DNA of 64,000 bases from assembly GCA_023052935.1 (NCBI GenBank), contig CM041292.1, forward strand, positions 81,230,169 through 81,294,168, in the 5' to 3' direction. Under the pieces are notes generated by a model, which saw only the letters and a program-made list of their open reading frames with translations, was not told where the DNA came from and made no database searches. Both the position numbers and the translations under genes were made by a program. Positions 63,795 to 64,000 of this stretch are shown piece after piece. The DNA comes from Piezodorus guildinii. Lineage: Eukaryota; Arthropoda; Insecta; Hemiptera; Pentatomidae. Each line of letters begins with the position of its first letter. Within the stretch, counting starts at the first letter, position 1.

Positions 63795-64000
63795 TGCATC
63801 ACATAAGAAAGTAGAAATAACTAGACATTATATAGCTTTAACCTTGTTACCTCTTAAGGTGTTATTTTTCTAGTGCAATCGCCTGCCTGAATAATGAAAT
63901 GAGTAGATATATATTACTAAAAGAAAAATTCATAAAATTATATATATATATATTTTATATTTTATCACAATTTGACTGATTATAAGCAATCTTCTGTAGT

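Larger units (their letters stand above)
57712..63718 (+). other. Mical intron 30 (6.0 kb)
   Basis: Begins with the read-through tail. Contains SINE B (59282-59563), MITE G copy 2 (60982-61222), an unidentified coding-like stretch (61608-61814) and SINE D (62947-63142), with T tracts at 58951-58979 and 59658-59676. 59680-60980 and 63150-63718 are featureless. Confidence 0.75.

Noticed and set aside
62947..63020. Possible genuine tRNA gene
   Set aside because: Same reasoning: tRNA-like boxes in a longer unit with an (aaat)n tail.

Overview
The window is AT-rich animal DNA and is almost entirely one gene. It holds a spliced plus-strand copy of Mical, the F-actin methionine monooxygenase, from the first coding exon (ATG at 676) to the final stop codon (63792-63794). 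I recover 31 coding exons adding to about 2,357 residues. Residue order is flavoprotein monooxygenase, calponin-homology (CH) domain, charged linkers, LIM domain, a long disordered region (mostly one 2.4-kb exon) and a C-terminal bMERB-type coiled coil. The domain set, single-gene layout and transposon types (mariner, Tc1, Helitron, RTE and jockey retrotransposons, tRNA-derived SINEs) point to an insect with a large, repeat-rich genome. I cannot name the species.

Layout: 1-666 is the end of an upstream intron. The monooxygenase is encoded at 676-11232, CH at 12783-13677, charged/coiled linkers at 15562-23219, LIM at 27633-32116, acidic and disordered parts at 36490-45037, and bMERB at 51002-63794. 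There are two candidate C-termini. One splices from 57711 to 63719. The other reads through that donor and ends at 57823 with a hydrophobic, membrane-anchor-like tail.

The introns are a transposon graveyard: a deleted mariner, a broken Tc1, two Helitron-like copies (one nested in a hAT-like element, one interrupted by a SINE), a Harbinger-like MITE, several SINE families, retrotransposon remnants and a truncated SUMO gene fragment. The most unusual component is a set of four short inverted-repeat retroposons, each flanked by a perfect 13-15 bp target-site duplication. They carry a hammerhead-ribozyme-like core (CTGATGA or a variant, then GAAAC). This resembles the ribozyme motifs of Penelope-like elements, but none of the four has coding capacity.

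Three coding places need a frame change: exon 9, exon 28 and the duplicated copy of exon 13. The exon 28 lesion and one of the two in exon 9 fall in homopolymers, so assembly indels are likely there, but real lesions are not excluded.
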